This document shows, in pieces, positions 14,544 through 14,589 of a stretch of DNA of 14,589 nucleotides. The DNA comes from CAYLNK01 sp964384675. GTDB taxonomy: Bacteria; Acidobacteriota; Thermoanaerobaculia; UBA5066. Each line of letters opens with the position of its first letter. Position 1 is the first letter of the stretch. A program made the translations under genes and the position numbers. The notes under the pieces are model-generated. The model was not told the DNA's origin, made no database searches, and saw only the letters and a program-made list of their open reading frames with translations. Location of the stretch: NCBI GenBank assembly GCA_964384675.1, contig CAYLNK010000151.1:1-14589 (forward strand), written 5' to 3'.

Positions 14544-14589
14544 GCGGCCTCGACCGGACGCTGGCGGCGCTCGCCGACCCGAGCCACCG
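14540..14589 (+). CDS. ArsR-family HTH transcriptional regulator, truncated by the window end
   Basis: GTG 14540 overlaps the VOC stop in a GTGA arrangement. Only 16 complete codons are visible (VSGLDRTLAALADPSH, then a likely Arg). LD-x-x-LAALADP-x-R is the characteristic N-terminal helix of ArsR-type winged-helix repressors. Regulators of this type often share an operon with SRPBCC or VOC genes. It is the obvious candidate to bind the inverted repeat at 14045-14072. The effector and DNA-recognition helix lie beyond the window. Confidence 0.72.
   Translation, partial: MSGLDRTLAALADPSH

Overview
The window is about 70% G+C by eye and gene-dense. Every supported gene lies on the + strand. Third codon positions are strongly G/C. 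Starts use either a purine-rich Shine-Dalgarno or a stop/start overlap, or have no Shine-Dalgarno at all. The gene content (secreted proteins with repeated beta-sandwich domains, a Tat-exported sulfite oxidase-type enzyme with a partner cytochrome c, a TlpA-like thioredoxin, a possible sigma-54 promoter) suggests a free-living high-GC Gram-negative bacterium. Acidobacteriota, perhaps a Thermoanaerobaculia-like lineage, is my best guess from family resemblance; nothing in the window, such as an rRNA, proves it.

Layout: (1) 1-603, the 3' part of a divergent short-chain dehydrogenase. (2) 669-5932, a 1175-residue secreted multidomain protein overlapping a 583-residue polytopic membrane protein. 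(3) 5933-6266, a non-coding gap with one nested stem-loop, followed by 6267-7840, a translationally overlapping sorA/sorB-like pair for periplasmic sulfite oxidation. (4) 7987-11801, a fold-type I aminotransferase and an 817-residue transketolase-like enzyme 17 bp apart, then at 11814-12953 an unrecognised 379-residue soluble protein. (5) 13070-14005, a secreted TlpA-like thioredoxin behind a near-consensus sigma-54 promoter. (6) 14025-14589, a sigma-70 promoter whose -10 lies inside a perfect 10-bp inverted repeat, driving a VOC-family gene that overlaps the start of an ArsR-type regulator running off the window.

Three functional units can be read with fair confidence: SorAB-like sulfite oxidation feeding electrons to cytochrome c; a two-enzyme PLP/ThDP operon of unknown product; and a VOC-ArsR operon that is probably autoregulated. 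No CRISPR array, transposase, phage gene, tRNA or rRNA was seen. The least ordinary items are the aminotransferase/transketolase operon (the transketolase has GEG where GDG is usual), the sigma-54-like promoter, the operator/promoter at 14025-14072, and the large secreted protein with its overlapping membrane partner. None can be proven a new system from sequence alone.
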